From Vigna angularis (taxonomy: Eukaryota > Streptophyta > Magnoliopsida > Fabales > Fabaceae), in contig NC_068975.1 in NCBI RefSeq assembly GCF_016808095.1, positions 25,179,501-25,243,500 of the forward strand: 64,000 bases of DNA, written 5' to 3'. Shown piece by piece: positions 12,572-25,557 of the stretch. Position 1 is the first letter of the stretch. Each line of letters starts with the position of its first letter. The notes beneath the pieces were generated by a model. It searched no databases. It was not told where the DNA came from and saw only the letters and a list, made by a program, of their open reading frames with translations. The position numbers and the translations under genes are program-made.

Positions 12572-12790
12572 TTAAACCATTTTTAATGGGTGGTCCGATA
12601 GCGGGTGGAATAATATGTCCAACAAACAACAAATATCGCTAGGATAGGCTCTAACCATGGCTCTGATACCATGTTAGAAGTGGACTTTAAGCTTAACTCA
12701 ACCTCACAAAACCGGTTTGTAGAGTGAGGTTTGCACCCACTTATAAACTATGAATTGACCTTATCTCTAGTTGACGTGAGACTTCTAACA
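12572..12790 (-). mobile_element. Truncated TRIM-type retroelement: LTR plus tRNA-Met primer-binding site
   Basis: On the minus strand a 119-bp LTR (12790-12672) begins TGTTAGAAGT and ends ACTTCTAACA. The next bases, 12671-12660, are TGGTATCAGAGC, the canonical primer-binding site for initiator tRNA-Met. Internal sequence continues to about 12572; no second LTR follows. LTR size, terminal inverted words and PBS fit the terminal-repeat-in-miniature retroelements common in legumes. No protein is encoded. Confidence 0.8.
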
Positions 12791-15224
12791 CATAGTTCTT
12801 ACACTTACTAACTTAATTAACAACAACGCTTCCATGTTTTTATCAACATAACCAAAATTAATCATAGTAGACCAGTTATAAAACTCTGACCATGTCAACA
12901 CAATCCAACTTCCTGTACTTGAAAATTCAATTACTCCAACAAAAGAAAAAAAAAACTTATACTAAACAAACATTCAATTGATAGCTTTTGTTCTCCTCTA
13001 TACTAGTTTCACGGACTTGGATCTTAATAAAAATAAAAACCTTATAAATTCGGATTAAAAAGTAACTATTCTAAAAAGATTGTAATGTTTATAAAATGAG
13101 GTTTAAATATTCAACTTTTTTTCTATTTATAATTTTTTAACTTAAAAAAAAGAGAGTTAGACTTCATCTCATTTTAATCACTTCTAGTATTAGACAAATC
13201 AACTTACTTCTTAGAAATATGGTTAAAATTATAGAAATGAAAAGTTGATCAAAATATTCTATAATATTTAGAATATTATATATATATAGAATATTCTATA
13301 TATATATATATATTATAAACATTTTTATTATCTTCATATCATATTTTATTATGAAAAGATATAAATTTTCTTCTTTAATTGTATTTGTAATAATTATCTT
13401 TTTTCAAGATAATTAAAGTACTTATATTTATTTCAGCTTAATATTTTTCTTTTTTCTTTAAAATTAAAATCACATATATTTTTCCATATATTTTAAGACT
13501 TTAAAACATATTTTGATGAATATTATAATTTTTTTAAATATTGCTTTTCAGAATTATTATCAAAAGAATCCAAAAGTGATTTTTAAAATTAAAATATAGT
13601 TTTAATTAAATTTCTTTGCCATATAAACTTATTAAAATTTGATGATAAACATGAATTCTGTTTATGTAATGTTGTTTGATTTATCTTTCACAAAATATCA
13701 AGTTATTCTTTAGACAAAAGTCTATATTTTCGTTTTTCCCAAATTATATTTTCGAAATACAAAGGAATCTTGAAATGATTTACTAAAGTTGATCAAATGA
13801 GTGTTTTTAAGTTACAGGTATTTACTCCAGTAATATTTTTGTTGCTTGTATTTGTTTAAAATTTGTGTTCAAGCAAAAGAAAAGATCGATCAGAATGTCA
13901 CAAGATTTTTTCAAGAAAAATATATCTTTTACGTTTATTTGAATGTGAAAGTGATGTAAACGGGTGGTAATAACGAAAAATGGTATAGTCAAACAAAGTC
14001 TACGCTTCTAGATCAATAACAATAAATGAGTGTGAAAGAAATTGAGTATTATTCTATTTTCCCAACAAGAAATACTAATTTTTTTAGTCTATGTTTCGTA
14101 AGAGGTTCGATTTTAGTTTTACTTTTTAGCTATATTTTATTGATTAATTTTTGAAACTGCATAACTTTGATTCATAGTTAAATAATATCGATGTGGGAAT
14201 GAAGTGTTGATGTTGGAATACTGATCTCAGCCACCTTACGTTCAAATTCAAGACTTTAAATATGTGCAAGATATTTCTTATAACACTAGTAAACACAAAT
14301 ACGACAAAATGAATAAAATTAGTGTAAGCCATTAAACCACTTTGGATGTTTGATATATAGGAGAAAAAAATATTTAATGAATTACAAAGTTCAACTACCA
14401 ATAATAATAATAATAATAATAAATTCACTACGGGGGTAAGTAAACTATTTTGGTTTTGAAAATTTTCAAAATTAATCGATTATGTTACGCATAAACGGGC
14501 TATTCAACTAATATTTTTCAAATTATATATTAAGTAAAATTGACTAAATCAATTCATTTCTTTATGAGGTGAACTAAGAAAATAACTTTTATTAGTTTAA
14601 GATAATGTCTAATGTACTCATAGTATATGGTTTAACATTTCATTTATAATCAAAAGTTTATTAAATAAAGACATTTCAGAGTTAATAAACTATAACAGAT
14701 CATTTTCACGAAATATAATATATTAATATAATTCATAAGTACAATTTTTCAACACAAATATAACAATAAGAACATATTATATAAAAGGAAATTACTAATT
14801 AAACGTGTCAAAAAGAAGAATTATACTAAGACAATAAAATAGAAGGCTCCTATATATTTAAGGATGCATCAACCAAGGAAAAAAATTCTTCTTTTTTATG
14901 TCGTCTTGATATGTCTTAGTTGTATCTCCCTCCTACACTAGTATACATCTAGTAAGTATTAAAAAAAAAACTTTATCTATAGAAATTATAAATTATTTAA
15001 CTCAACTTTTCCTCAAATTTAAAAATTAGTACAACTTTTCGTCAAATTTAAAAATTAGTATAAAGTAAAATTGTGTTTAAAGATAATGCTCTACCTATAA
15101 AATGTATTGATTGCATTGCAACGCCTACTTTGAATCAGTACTCAATATATTACATCTAGACAATAATTATATCTGATATGTCGTCTATTGATTGGGTTAA
15201 GAATACGTATACCTAATTGTCTTA
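12791..15224. other. Intergenic region upstream of the glutamate decarboxylase
   Basis: AT-rich, with an (AT)n cluster at 13270-13315 and an (AAT)n run at 14400-14421. No gene seen. The 3' part should hold the decarboxylase promoter. Confidence 0.5.
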
Positions 15225-15232
15225 TATAAATA
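15225..15232 (+). promoter_or_regulatory. Probable TATA box of the glutamate decarboxylase gene
   Basis: TATAAATA lies 92 bp before the start codon at 15324, leaving room for a CT-rich leader of about 60 bp. Assignment is by position and sequence only. Confidence 0.55.
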
Positions 15233-15323
15233 TATCCAAAGTCCACACTTCCCCATGTCTTCGTTTCTCCACTCTCCATTCTGAAACAAACTTTCAATCT
15301 CCGACACTCTCACCCTCTCCGAC

Positions 15324-17294
15324 ATGGTTCTCTCCAAAACCGCTTCCGAATCCGACGTTTCTGTCCACTCCACCTTCGCTTCTCGCTATGTCAGAACTTC
15401 ACTTCCCAGGCATGTGTGATGTTGCATATTTTGTTTCGACAGATTAAATTATGTATGATAGTTTGTTTGTTTGGTGTGGATCTGAAACTAACGTTAATTT
15501 GGAGAGACGACACAGGTTCAGGATGCCGGAGGAGTCGATTCCAAAGGAAGCAGCGTACCAGATCATAAACGATGAGTTGATGTTGGATGGGAACCCAAGG
15601 TTGAACTTGGCTTCGTTTGTGACGACATGGATGGAACCTGAGTGTGATAAACTCATCATGGCTTCCATCAATAAGAACTATGTTGACATGGATGAGTACC
15701 CTGTCACCACTGAGCTTCAGGTAACTCTCTACCTTCCAAATCAAATTCACAATTTCTTGCCTAGTGGGGAGTGGTTAAGTTTTCTTTGACTTTTCAATTA
15801 AATAACTGCCTAAATTTTCTTTTAATCTCATTTCTCTTGTCACCTTTTGAAATTAATTTCTTTTTGTTCTAATAACAAAAAAAAAAAACACAAATCAGAT
15901 CTATTTTTTAAAGAAAAATAATTAATAATTAATGGTAGAAAATAAATGTTGATGTGAGATCACATTTTATTTTTATCCAGAGTGTTTAAAAATGTTATAT
16001 TTCCTTTTTTTTTAAGTTGTTTTCTGTGTAGAATAATTTGAGAAATCAATTTACGTTTAGTAAAGTTTTCTTTTAAATAAGTTATTAATGACTGTAGCGT
16101 GGAATATGATCTTTGTTCAACTGTTTTATATTTTCAGTTTTGAACACACTGTATATTTTTTATGAAAACTGGTTTTTTACTAAATAAAATTAATTGTGCT
16201 AAAATCAATTTAAGTTTGCGGAGAAAAACTGATTTGATTGCATTAAACGAATTATATGTATATTAATTATTAGAACAGTCAAACTCTTGTAACTATATTC
16301 CACGCATACCTTTTATTTTCCATTCTTTTTTTATTTTTAATTTTCTATTAAACGAATCGATATTTGCCACAAAGTGAGTTAAAATAAATTAATAACTCAT
16401 GAGTAACATTTTAACTTATTTATGCATTACTATAAAAAATGTATACAAAAATTAATTCATTAACTATGAAAATTACTCACTTTAATGCTAACGACAACTT
16501 TCGTTATTTGACTTACATAATAATCAATGTACTTTAGGTTTAGTTCTTTTTTCTTATTTTGTTAATTTGTCAATATTATTAATAAAAAGTTGCATGAGCT
16601 TAGTCGTTTAATTTTTAAAATACAATAATGTGATTACTTGATGGATAGTAAAACTGTTAATAAATAAATATCGAAATTTTTTATTTATACGTGATTAAAA
16701 TCTAAAATAAATTATATTAAAACTAATTTTGCTTAACTTGAAAACAAAATTCTACATTGAAAAACATTTTGAAATGTATATCAGATCACTCCTTTTCTCC
16801 CGTCTTGATTGATTGGTCTTTTTCCGAATGCCGAAACCTTTAGTTAATTAGAATTTTCCCATCCATCACGCGCAACAATCACGCCACCTTATTAATTAAT
16901 TTCACTCTTTTTAACAATTAATTAATTTTATTCTTTTTTAAAGATTGATTAATTATCTTCCTTTACTTAAAAATAATAATAATTTATCAAGGGAAATTCT
17001 TTTCTTAAAAGGATATTATCAGCTTTACGAAAATTGAATCTCTTGCTCTTTGGTGAGAAATGCTTGAGGTTAAAAGAAAGAGACTTGTTTTCTTTGTTTG
17101 GTATTATTTGAATATTCATTTCTGTTTTTTTTTTTTTTTTGTCGGTATATAATTAGTCTCTTTTGGTTTATGACTTTACGATACTTACAGATAATAAAAT
17201 CAAGCCTTTTGTTTAGCTTTTTCCTCCCCAACAAATTCGCTTTGTCTAGATCATTCTTTTTTAAAATTTTATTTATTTTTATTTGATAATTTTT

Positions 17295-17371
<77 letters not shown>

Positions 17372-18615
17372 AATTCGACCTAAAAGGACCACACACAAAA
17401 AGTGAATGAAGTAGAAATAAAAAACTAATGGTTTGATAATTTTGGGTGGCATGTGTTTGAAAGAGACCCTCATAATTTTGGGACAATTTTCTGGTAGGAA
17501 AATAAGTCTTGAGAAAACCTACTGGGATCTTTTTCTTCAAACGCTCTGAATATTCTTTTCCTCTTTCAAAATTTTCTTACCAAATTTATATTAGGTATTA
17601 ATCAACAATTTATTAACTCAATTATATAGTAATTTTAACCTCTTCAAATGATCAATAAAAGATTACAAATTACAAAAAAAACAATAAATAATTTAGGAAG
17701 ATGGTACTTTTTTATTTTAAGATTTTCATTATTAAAAAATATCACTTTAAAGTAGTTCAAATAGTCTTCTTTAGATATTAACTTGGACTATTTTTGTGGA
17801 AACAAAATGGTAGTACTTTACTAGTGATATCTTGCTCCGAATCATTCAGAGACAATGGGCTTTCATTATTCTTTTGAAATGATCCATCCTCATGATGATA
17901 AAGCTTGAAGAAAATTAATGGCATGATTGGAAGAAGAAAATTAAACTTTTAAAAAATTGTATTTTTAATTTATTTAATCTAAAGGAAGTGAAACAAAATA
18001 AAAAGTTGAGGTCTTCCACCATCGTTGCTTCCCCTTTTCCTGAAATTAATGGTATGTTTGAAAGTTTCACGTGCAGTGTCATGATTTGACAGGCATGCTA
18101 CCCTTCAACCATGTTTAGTGTAAGAAAAGATTTTTTTTCTCTGTTTTAGAAAATAATAAATTATAAAAATATGATTTTTAATAATAACTGAAGTCTGTTT
18201 ATAAATAATTCATTAAAAAATTGTACTTTTGAAATAAAAAAAAAGATATGATATTAGAAATTTTAGTTATTTATCACACTAAAATAATAATTTAATTAGA
18301 ATATTATGGTACTCTTATCATAGTACCAAAAACATAACTTAAAAAAAGACAAAAGTTTCATAAAAAGTTAATTAAAAAAATCCCTTAAAGGCATAGCAAT
18401 TTCCTCTGATAAATTATATATAATTTAAATTAATGATACTCCACATTTGAAAAAGACAGTGCAACGCACAGTTGAAGATTAATACAGCAGTGCCTCGTGT
18501 AGCATTTTGTGGTGCCTATGTAACTAATTCATTATACATATCACTTTTTTTTTTTAAATATATTAGAATATTGTAATATTTATTAATAAAAAATAGTTAA
18601 AGCGCGAGCGCGCGG

Positions 18616-18676
<61 letters not shown>

Positions 18677-21356
18677 CTTTTAAAAGTCAAAAAGAAATTT
18701 AAACTTTAAAGGTAATTCTTTTTTAATTTATGCTAAAAGTAGTTTTTTTTTTTTCATTTCAAATACTACATAGACAAAAACTAATGTTTTAAAAGTCAAA
18801 AAGAATTTTAAAACAATTTCAGAAAATAAAAACATATGTAATCTTAAGGAAAAGGTTGCACTTTTAATGAACTAGATCGGGTTGAATAAGAGTGTCTCTA
18901 AGTTATAATTTAGATTAATTTCACCAATATTTTTTCAATCCATCACTGTTTCATTTTAGGAAAAGTTAGTATGACAGAGAGTGAAACACCTGATGGATTG
19001 AAAGTAAAGTTCATTTAAAAAAAAAACACAATTTTAATTATTTATCTGTTCCATAAAATAAAATAGACTTTATTTTGTACTTTCCATAATTTGAAAACAT
19101 CTATTTCAGTTCTTATATATACATGAATTTAGTCTATAGGAATAGAAAAAGATTAAGTGATTTTGAAGTATTTTAATTAAAAACTAAAGTTTGTAACATT
19201 ATCAATTCTGAAGAAGATTAAAAATATTTTATATTTATGATTTCCACAGCTGCTGCAACTGTAAGACTATATAATTCGCATTATAAAAATAGCAGGATTA
19301 CACATGAGAATTGAGAAAGAAAAATAGGATTAGTTGGTGGTTTTATGGTTGAAGGGTGCTAAGCAAAATTAATGGTCATTTATGGAGATTAATTTCTTTG
19401 TTGTATGCATGCAGAACCGATGTGTGAACATGATAGCTCATCTTTTTAATGCACCACTAGAAGAATCTGAAACTGCTGTTGGTGTTGGCACGGTCGGTTC
19501 ATCAGAGGCCATAATGTTGGCTGGATTGGCCTTCAAAAGGAGGTGGCAAAACAGAAGGAAAGCAGAGGGAAAGCCTTATGACAAACCCAACATTGTCACC
19601 GGAGCCAACGTTCAGGTACACTTCAAAAATTTTCATTGTTCAGGAAAATCACTGACATGCAATAAGTTCTAGCTTTGTTCTATTGAGTGTGGAATTGGTA
19701 AGAGTTTTGGTTCTGTTCGTGTAAAGGTTTGCTGGGAGAAATTCGCAAGGTACTTCGAGGTGGAGTTGAAGGAAGTGAAGCTGCGTGATGGATACTATGT
19801 AATGGACCCTGACCAGGCTGCGGAATTGGTGGATGAGAACACTATTTGTGTTGCTGCTATCCTTGGTTCCACACTAAACGGAGAGTTTGAGGATGTCAAA
19901 CGCCTCAATGATCTTCTTGTTGAAAAGAATAAGCAAACTGGGTACCACTCTTTCTCTTTTACTCTCCCTATTTTTAAATGTTCCTTGCTTTAAACATCAT
20001 GTTTAGATTGAATATGCTGCACCTTCCTTCATTATCTTCTGATTGATTGAGGGTATGAAATTTTCTGTACTGATAATGGCTTACTAAACTCTGATGCATG
20101 CAGATTTTTGAACTGACATGTGAAATTGTTTGGTAGGTGGGAAACTCCTATTCACGTTGATGCAGCCAGTGGTGGATTCATTGCTCCATTTATTTACCCA
20201 GAGCTTGAGTGGGATTTCCGATTACCACTAGTGAAGAGCATCAATGTTAGTGGACACAAATATGGTTTGGTGTATGCTGGAATCGGTTGGGTTATCTGGA
20301 GGAGCAAGGAGGACCTGCCTGAAGAACTCATCTTCCATATCAACTATCTCGGAGCTGATCAACCCACCTTCACACTTAACTTCTCCAAAGGTAACACATA
20401 ATTGAATTATCCTGTTTTACTCTATCTAAGTACTACCAACAAGTTCTATTTACTTACACTTTCTTACCCCCAACGTTCATTGGTTTATGCAATGCAGGTT
20501 CCAGCCAAGTCATTGCTCAATACTACCAACTAATTCGCCTTGGTTTTGAGGTAATAAGTTTAACCAAGTGACCCAGTTATAATTGCAGTGGGGTTACCCT
20601 AATTCCTCTAATTCACATTAGAAAAATGAACAAAAGAGGATTACTTGTAATACATTGTTTTAGAACTCTCTTTCACAGTTGAAATTTATTAAAAATCCAA
20701 AATTTGGTGGGTCTTATTTCTTGTTTAACGAGTTTCACTTACAATTTTAATTTTTGTGTAAATTTCAACGAATAATGGATAGTGTATTCAAAAGAGTGTT
20801 CCTAGCATTTCCCATAGAAATATCATATTTCTCTACAGACTTGATGTTGTGAATGTGTGTGCAGGGCTACAGAAACGTGATGGAAAATTGCAGAGACAAC
20901 ATGTTGGTGCTGAAAGAGGGACTCGAGAAGACAGGGCGGTTTGCCATTGTGTCCAAAGACAATGGTGTGCCTTTGGTTGCTTTCACCCTGAAAGACCACA
21001 CTCACTTTGACGAGTTTCAAATCTCTGACCTGCTGAGACGTTTTGGATGGATTGTGCCAGCATACACCATGCCCCCAGATGCTCAACATGTTACAGTGCT
21101 TCGTGTTGTCATCAGGGAGGACTTTTCAAGAACTCTTGCAGAGCGTCTGGTGGCAGATGTGGAAAAGGTGGTGCATGAGCTTGATAGCCTTCCAGCAAGG
21201 GTGATCAGTAGCACCACCGTGGCAGTCAACACAGAAGAAAATGGCAAAGTGGTTAAGAAGAGTGCTCTGGAGACACAGAGGGAAATCACTGCGGTTTGGA
21301 AGAAGTTTGTGTTGGAGAGGAAGAAGCTCAATGACAAGATGAATGGTGTTTGCTAG
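15324..21356 (+). CDS. GAD: Glutamate decarboxylase, calmodulin-binding plant type
   Basis: PLP-dependent cytosolic enzyme converting L-glutamate to GABA and CO2 (GABA shunt). Seven exons: 15324-15409, 15516-15720, 19415-19615, 19727-19941, 20137-20390, 20498-20550 and 20865-21356, total 1506 bp or 501 residues; plant GADs are about 500. It starts [20 protein letters not shown], the family N-terminus. HVDAASGG (242-249) carries the aspartate facing the PLP nitrogen, and SGHK supplies the Schiff-base lysine K277. The last ~30 residues, with W483 in [12 protein letters not shown], form the calmodulin-binding autoinhibitory tail, so activation by calcium/calmodulin and acid pH is expected. Intron 1 begins GC instead of GT (AG|GCATGT); no GT donor keeps the conserved LPRFRMPE frame. 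Intron 2 is 3.7 kb and carries microsatellites. Closest to Arabidopsis GAD1 by memory. Confidence 0.95.
17298..17371. repeat. (AT)n(TG)n compound microsatellite in GAD intron 2
   Basis: About 30 AT units followed directly by a short TG run. Open frames across this tract are artefacts. Confidence 0.92.
18601..18674. repeat. Alternating purine-pyrimidine tract in GAD intron 2
   Basis: A GC-rich alternating stretch (AGCGCGAGCGCGCG) passes into (AC)n and then a long (AT)n run, giving about 70 bp of nearly continuous purine-pyrimidine alternation. Confidence 0.9.
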
Positions 21357-22845
21357 AGTTAGCTTGAAGAGTGTGTTGTGCCTATCCCTGCCTAGTAGTT
21401 TTTTTAATGTATGATTTGGGCAGTGTGTACGTTTTATTGAGTCAAGCCTATCAGATTCAGTTGTTAATTTGATCCGAGGCAAAATTCTAGACGCGATTAT
21501 CTATGTAAGTCTGGTTCACTTTGTTTTATGAACATGGATTATATTTATCTTCACTTGTCCTAATCCTATTGTTGTAAGTTCAAATTATGCGTATGTCTCC
21601 CAAAAATTTATGAGAGAATGAAACCTGTTTACAATAGTTATCAAAAGCTACAACTCTTCCTCACAGTATGCCTTAAAAGACTAACTGTGTTCTGCATAAT
21701 AGGGGAGGTATTACTTGAATACTAAACAAAAGTGTGCAAACTCAGATTCAAGTCCTGCTGAATATAACAAAAACATGTGACAAGACAAAAAATAACTATT
21801 TGTTAGAAAAGTGGCATTATTTGTTGGTTTTCACTATTTACCATAGAATCCTTTACAAGGGTCCTAGCATGAGCACACAACTTGAACGTTCTAATCCAGC
21901 TGTCCATCATACAAAGCAAATAAAAAAAATAAAAAAAGAAAGGCTGAAGTAGTAAATGATTCTCACTCTGATGTGCCAACAAAGCAGTTCCAATGTCACC
22001 ATCCAAAAATTGCAAGAAAAGTCAATGTGACAGACTTGCAGCCATGGTGAGTTGTAATAGTATCACACAGAGAAGCATGGATAGCAACCTAAACAAGGAG
22101 AAAAGCACCTTCAAATGTGACTAGAAATTAATTACAAAGTTGAAATTGAAAATTCGGTGATGGTTCCTTACTCTAGATTTTTGTATATGGCAGCAGGAGT
22201 TCATGTGTAATATATAAGCTATATGCAGAAGCTCCCAGTCAAGCTCCAGGATAAAAAAAATGTTATTGAATAGATAAGTATGCTGACATAAAACTCTACA
22301 AATGAATTTGACAAATTTGTAAAAGACTTGGTGCCTCAACATGATACTAAAATATAGGTTACATCAAAACAGAAAACGGAATAAAATTGCCATTTTTTAT
22401 GAGTGGAGGATATAGTACAAATCCTGGATTTCTAGAAAAAGGAAGGCTACAGAGATATTGCTGTTTAGCATCAGTTAGTTGATTCCAACTTGCTCTCACC
22501 TACTGCACACGAATTAGAAGTGGAATAAATGAACAACAATATATGCAAATCAATGACCCTCCCTAGATTGCATGTAATTGCTGAAATTCAACACCAGCAT
22601 CTTGCATTTCTCTGCACCCAGATCCATTTAATTTAATACAAAAAAAATGTACAACAGAATCACTCTATTACAAACTGTGAATGCTACAGGCAAAATTGCT
22701 CAATCCCCAAAATTCTTTCCTTTCTCAAGGCCTTTAATTGTAATGTTATTGGCGTTTACATAAATGAACCAAAGAATAAATATCGGTGTATCTACATTTT
22801 TGGTAAATAATTAAAAAATTGCAAGATTCCAGCTCTAGACTTCTA
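21357..22845. other. Region between convergent GAD and lectin kinase genes
   Basis: The two genes converge, so this holds both 3' UTRs. No further coding region is supported; short frames here lack domains. Confidence 0.55.
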
Positions 22846-24882
22846 TCAGAGTATATGTCTGTCACTGAGGGTGTTCTCTGAAGAGGAGGTAGAGATGGTG
22901 ATCATAGCATTATTACAGTCAGATTCACTATCTTGCAGGCTCAATAAGAGGTGAGAAGTGCTGTAACTAGTAGACGGTTTGGCTCTAGGGACAATAGGCA
23001 CTTCAGCCTCTCCAAGCAGCATCTGAACTGCACCCCTCATAGTTGGTCTTGCCATTGAATCTGGGTGTGAACAAGCTAACCCAACTAAGAGTACCCTCCT
23101 CATTTCCCCTTCTTCAAACTCACCTTCAAGTCTTGGATCAGCTGCCGTTAGCAACTTACCTTCTTGATGCAAACTCCAAACCCGTTCCACCAAATTGCTG
23201 CTAACCCCAACTTTACCATTTGCAGCGGCATCTTTCTCAATAGGCCTCCTCCCACAGGCCACCTCAAGAACCACCGCACCATAGCTAAACACATCAGTTT
23301 TCTCAGTTGCTCTACCAGTAAGAACATACTCTGGGGCAAGATACCCCATTGTTCCGGCAGCCACAGTGGCATCAGGAGACTTATCATGTTGTGTTTGTCT
23401 TGCTAAACCAAAATCGCCTAACCGAGCATTGAACCCTTCATCTAACATAATGTTACTAGTCTTAATGTCCCTATGAATTACCTGGTTTTCACATTCGTGA
23501 TGCAAGTAGGCCAACACAGATGACACACCTAACAAAATTTTGAGCCTGTGAGGCCATGACAAAGGCATCCTAGCCTCATACAAAGCCTTATCTAAACTCC
23601 CATTGGGCATCAAGTCATACACCAACAAAATCTCACCTTTCTCATGGCACCAACCTTGAAGGTGAACCAGATTCCGATGCCTGAGACTCCCAATTATAGA
23701 CAACTCGGACAAAAACTCACTCTTACCTTGACCACTATGATTACACCTCTTCACCGCAACAGTGTCACCACTCTCAGGCAGCACACCCTTGTACACGGTC
23801 CCAAAAGCACCATGACCAATGACCCTATTAGCACTGAACCCCTTAGTGGCAAATTTCAGCTCCTTGTAGCTAAACTCCTTTGGCATTCTAATAATCTCCG
23901 ACTCAATAGATTGATCAAATTTCTTCATTCGCTTCACCTTCTTAGAATACACCCAAATGAATGCACCAGCAAAGAGCGCAAGAACAAAAGCACCAGCAGT
24001 CACAACCCCAGCAACAGCCCCCACAGTACCGTTCCTAGAAGACTTACTTTCCTTCTGCTCAGGTGCTGAAGTGGCGGAGGGTGCTGACATGGTGGCAGGA
24101 GCCGCCGCGGAATCGAAAGAGGAATTGAAACTCCACCACTCAACATTGTGCACCTCCGTGCTACCTTGGGTAGACCCAGAAAACCCCACATACATGAAAT
24201 CATTAACATACATACCGACATCGAGATCCACCTTCAAAATCGGATCTTTCGGCCTCACAGTCGAGTACGAGACCCACACGCGCAACCCTTTGCTGCTTCC
24301 ATCGTACTCGATCCACGCGTTCACCGAGTCACCGCTTTTAAGATCCACTCCGACGCTTCCCAAGTCGCTAACTTGAGCCGAAACAACGCTGTTTAAGTCC
24401 AACCCCACATGGTTTCCATTAATGTCGCTGAATTCCACGTCCATCAGGGTGTCGAATTCAACAGCGACGAACCCGCCGCCACCGCCTGTGGCGGCGGCGG
24501 GGTTTTGCAGACCGAGGAAGCCGCCGGAATCACCGACAGCGGTGGAGTCCGGCGAGATGACGAAGGCGAGGCCGCCGCCGACGGAGGATGGATTGAGGTT
24601 GGTGACAGAAAAGGAGAAGAAAGTGGAGAAGCTCGCCAGAGAAGGGGACCCTTGTTGCCGGAATCTGATGGGGTCGGAGTAAAGCGCTCTGCCAGCAGCG
24701 GAGTTTGGGACGGCGGGGTCACCGGTGAGGCTGACGGTGTTGTTGTTCAAATGGGCATCGCCGAGAAGTTTCAGTGTACTCATGGTTAAGGTTCCAAAGT
24801 CAAACTGGGTGGCGAAGACAGAAGAACAGGCATTGAGAAAACACAGAAAGACGATGAAGAAGGGCGTTTGAGGTGGCGGCAT
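22846..24882 (-). CDS. L-type lectin-domain receptor kinase, clade VIII type
   Basis: Plasma-membrane receptor-like Ser/Thr kinase in one exon, 678 residues. Order: signal peptide (1-24, FFIVFLCFLNACSSVFA), legume-lectin domain (about 26-255, with FVAVEFDTLMDVEF and NGNHVGLDLN, the metal-binding loop), a Ser/Ala/Pro-rich linker, membrane helix 286-311, basic stop-transfer KKVKRMKK, and kinase domain from about 350 to 625. Kinase motifs are intact: GHGAFGTVYKG, VAVK (K378), HRD (470-472), DFG (490-492), APEY. It is therefore an RD kinase expected to be active. The FDFGTLT opening and STQGSTE segment fit the LecRK-VIII group by memory. I chose ATG 24882 because a signal peptide follows at once; the frame stays open upstream with an in-frame ATG at 25191. 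Ligand unknown. Confidence 0.92.
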   Translation of the reverse strand: MPPPQTPFFIVFLCFLNACSSVFATQFDFGTLTMSTLKLLGDAHLNNNTVSLTGDPAVPNSAAGRALYSDPIRFRQQGSPSLASFSTFFSFSVTNLNPSSVGGGLAFVISPDSTAVGDSGGFLGLQNPAAATGGGGGFVAVEFDTLMDVEFSDINGNHVGLDLNSVVSAQVSDLGSVGVDLKSGDSVNAWIEYDGSSKGLRVWVSYSTVRPKDPILKVDLDVGMYVNDFMYVGFSGSTQGSTEVHNVEWWSFNSSFDSAAAPATMSAPSATSAPEQKESKSSRNGTVGAVAGVVTAGAFVLALFAGAFIWVYSKKVKRMKKFDQSIESEIIRMPKEFSYKELKFATKGFSANRVIGHGAFGTVYKGVLPESGDTVAVKRCNHSGQGKSEFLSELSIIGSLRHRNLVHLQGWCHEKGEILLVYDLMPNGSLDKALYEARMPLSWPHRLKILLGVSSVLAYLHHECENQVIHRDIKTSNIMLDEGFNARLGDFGLARQTQHDKSPDATVAAGTMGYLAPEYVLTGRATEKTDVFSYGAVVLEVACGRRPIEKDAAANGKVGVSSNLVERVWSLHQEGKLLTAADPRLEGEFEEGEMRRVLLVGLACSHPDSMARPTMRGAVQMLLGEAEVPIVPRAKPSTSYSTSHLLLSLQDSESDCNNAMITISTSSSENTLSDRHIL

Positions 24883-25491
24883 TGGGGAACGAAGATGGGT
24901 GGTCTGATTCGGTGATGCCGAGGAAACAGTGAAAGTAATGTTGTTAGAATGATTAAGGATGTTGTCTTTGTTCTTGACGAGTTTAATTACCTTGAAGGGG
25001 TGGGAGTAATGGTGCTGAGTGTGTTTTTGTGACGTTGTGTATAATTGATTGGGTTCCAAATGCAGAAAAGAAGTATGGGGGAAAGTGTTCAACGGAAGAA
25101 GGAAACAAAGGAATAATAATGGCAGAAAATTCAAAGGAGAGTGTGGAGCAGACAGTGTGTGAGAGGTGGGTCTGCACTTTCTCGCACTCATAACGGTTAT
25201 GTGTTTCACCCTCACAATAACAATTAAAAAATGTGTACAACAGTGCTTTCTATTTTTCTCTAACAGTTGAAAAAAAGGGACATATGCATAGTTTACGTGT
25301 TGTTGTAAAAGAGTTTCATAGTTAGGTGAGTAATATCATAATGTAGTTTGAGTTTTGGCGTAAATATATCATCATGACTCAGGAAATAGTGATGCCTCTA
25401 CTCGATTAGGTGGTTGTTAGATTCTGAATCAGTCTTCTTTGGTGATAAGTAATGTAAAACTTTCTGATATTCCTACTTAGAAACAACACAC

Positions 25492-25557
<66 letters not shown>

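Noticed and set aside
17070..17540. 156-codon minus-strand frame inside GAD intron 2
   Set aside because: It reads through an (AT)n tract giving a Tyr-Ile run, and lies inside a well-supported intron.
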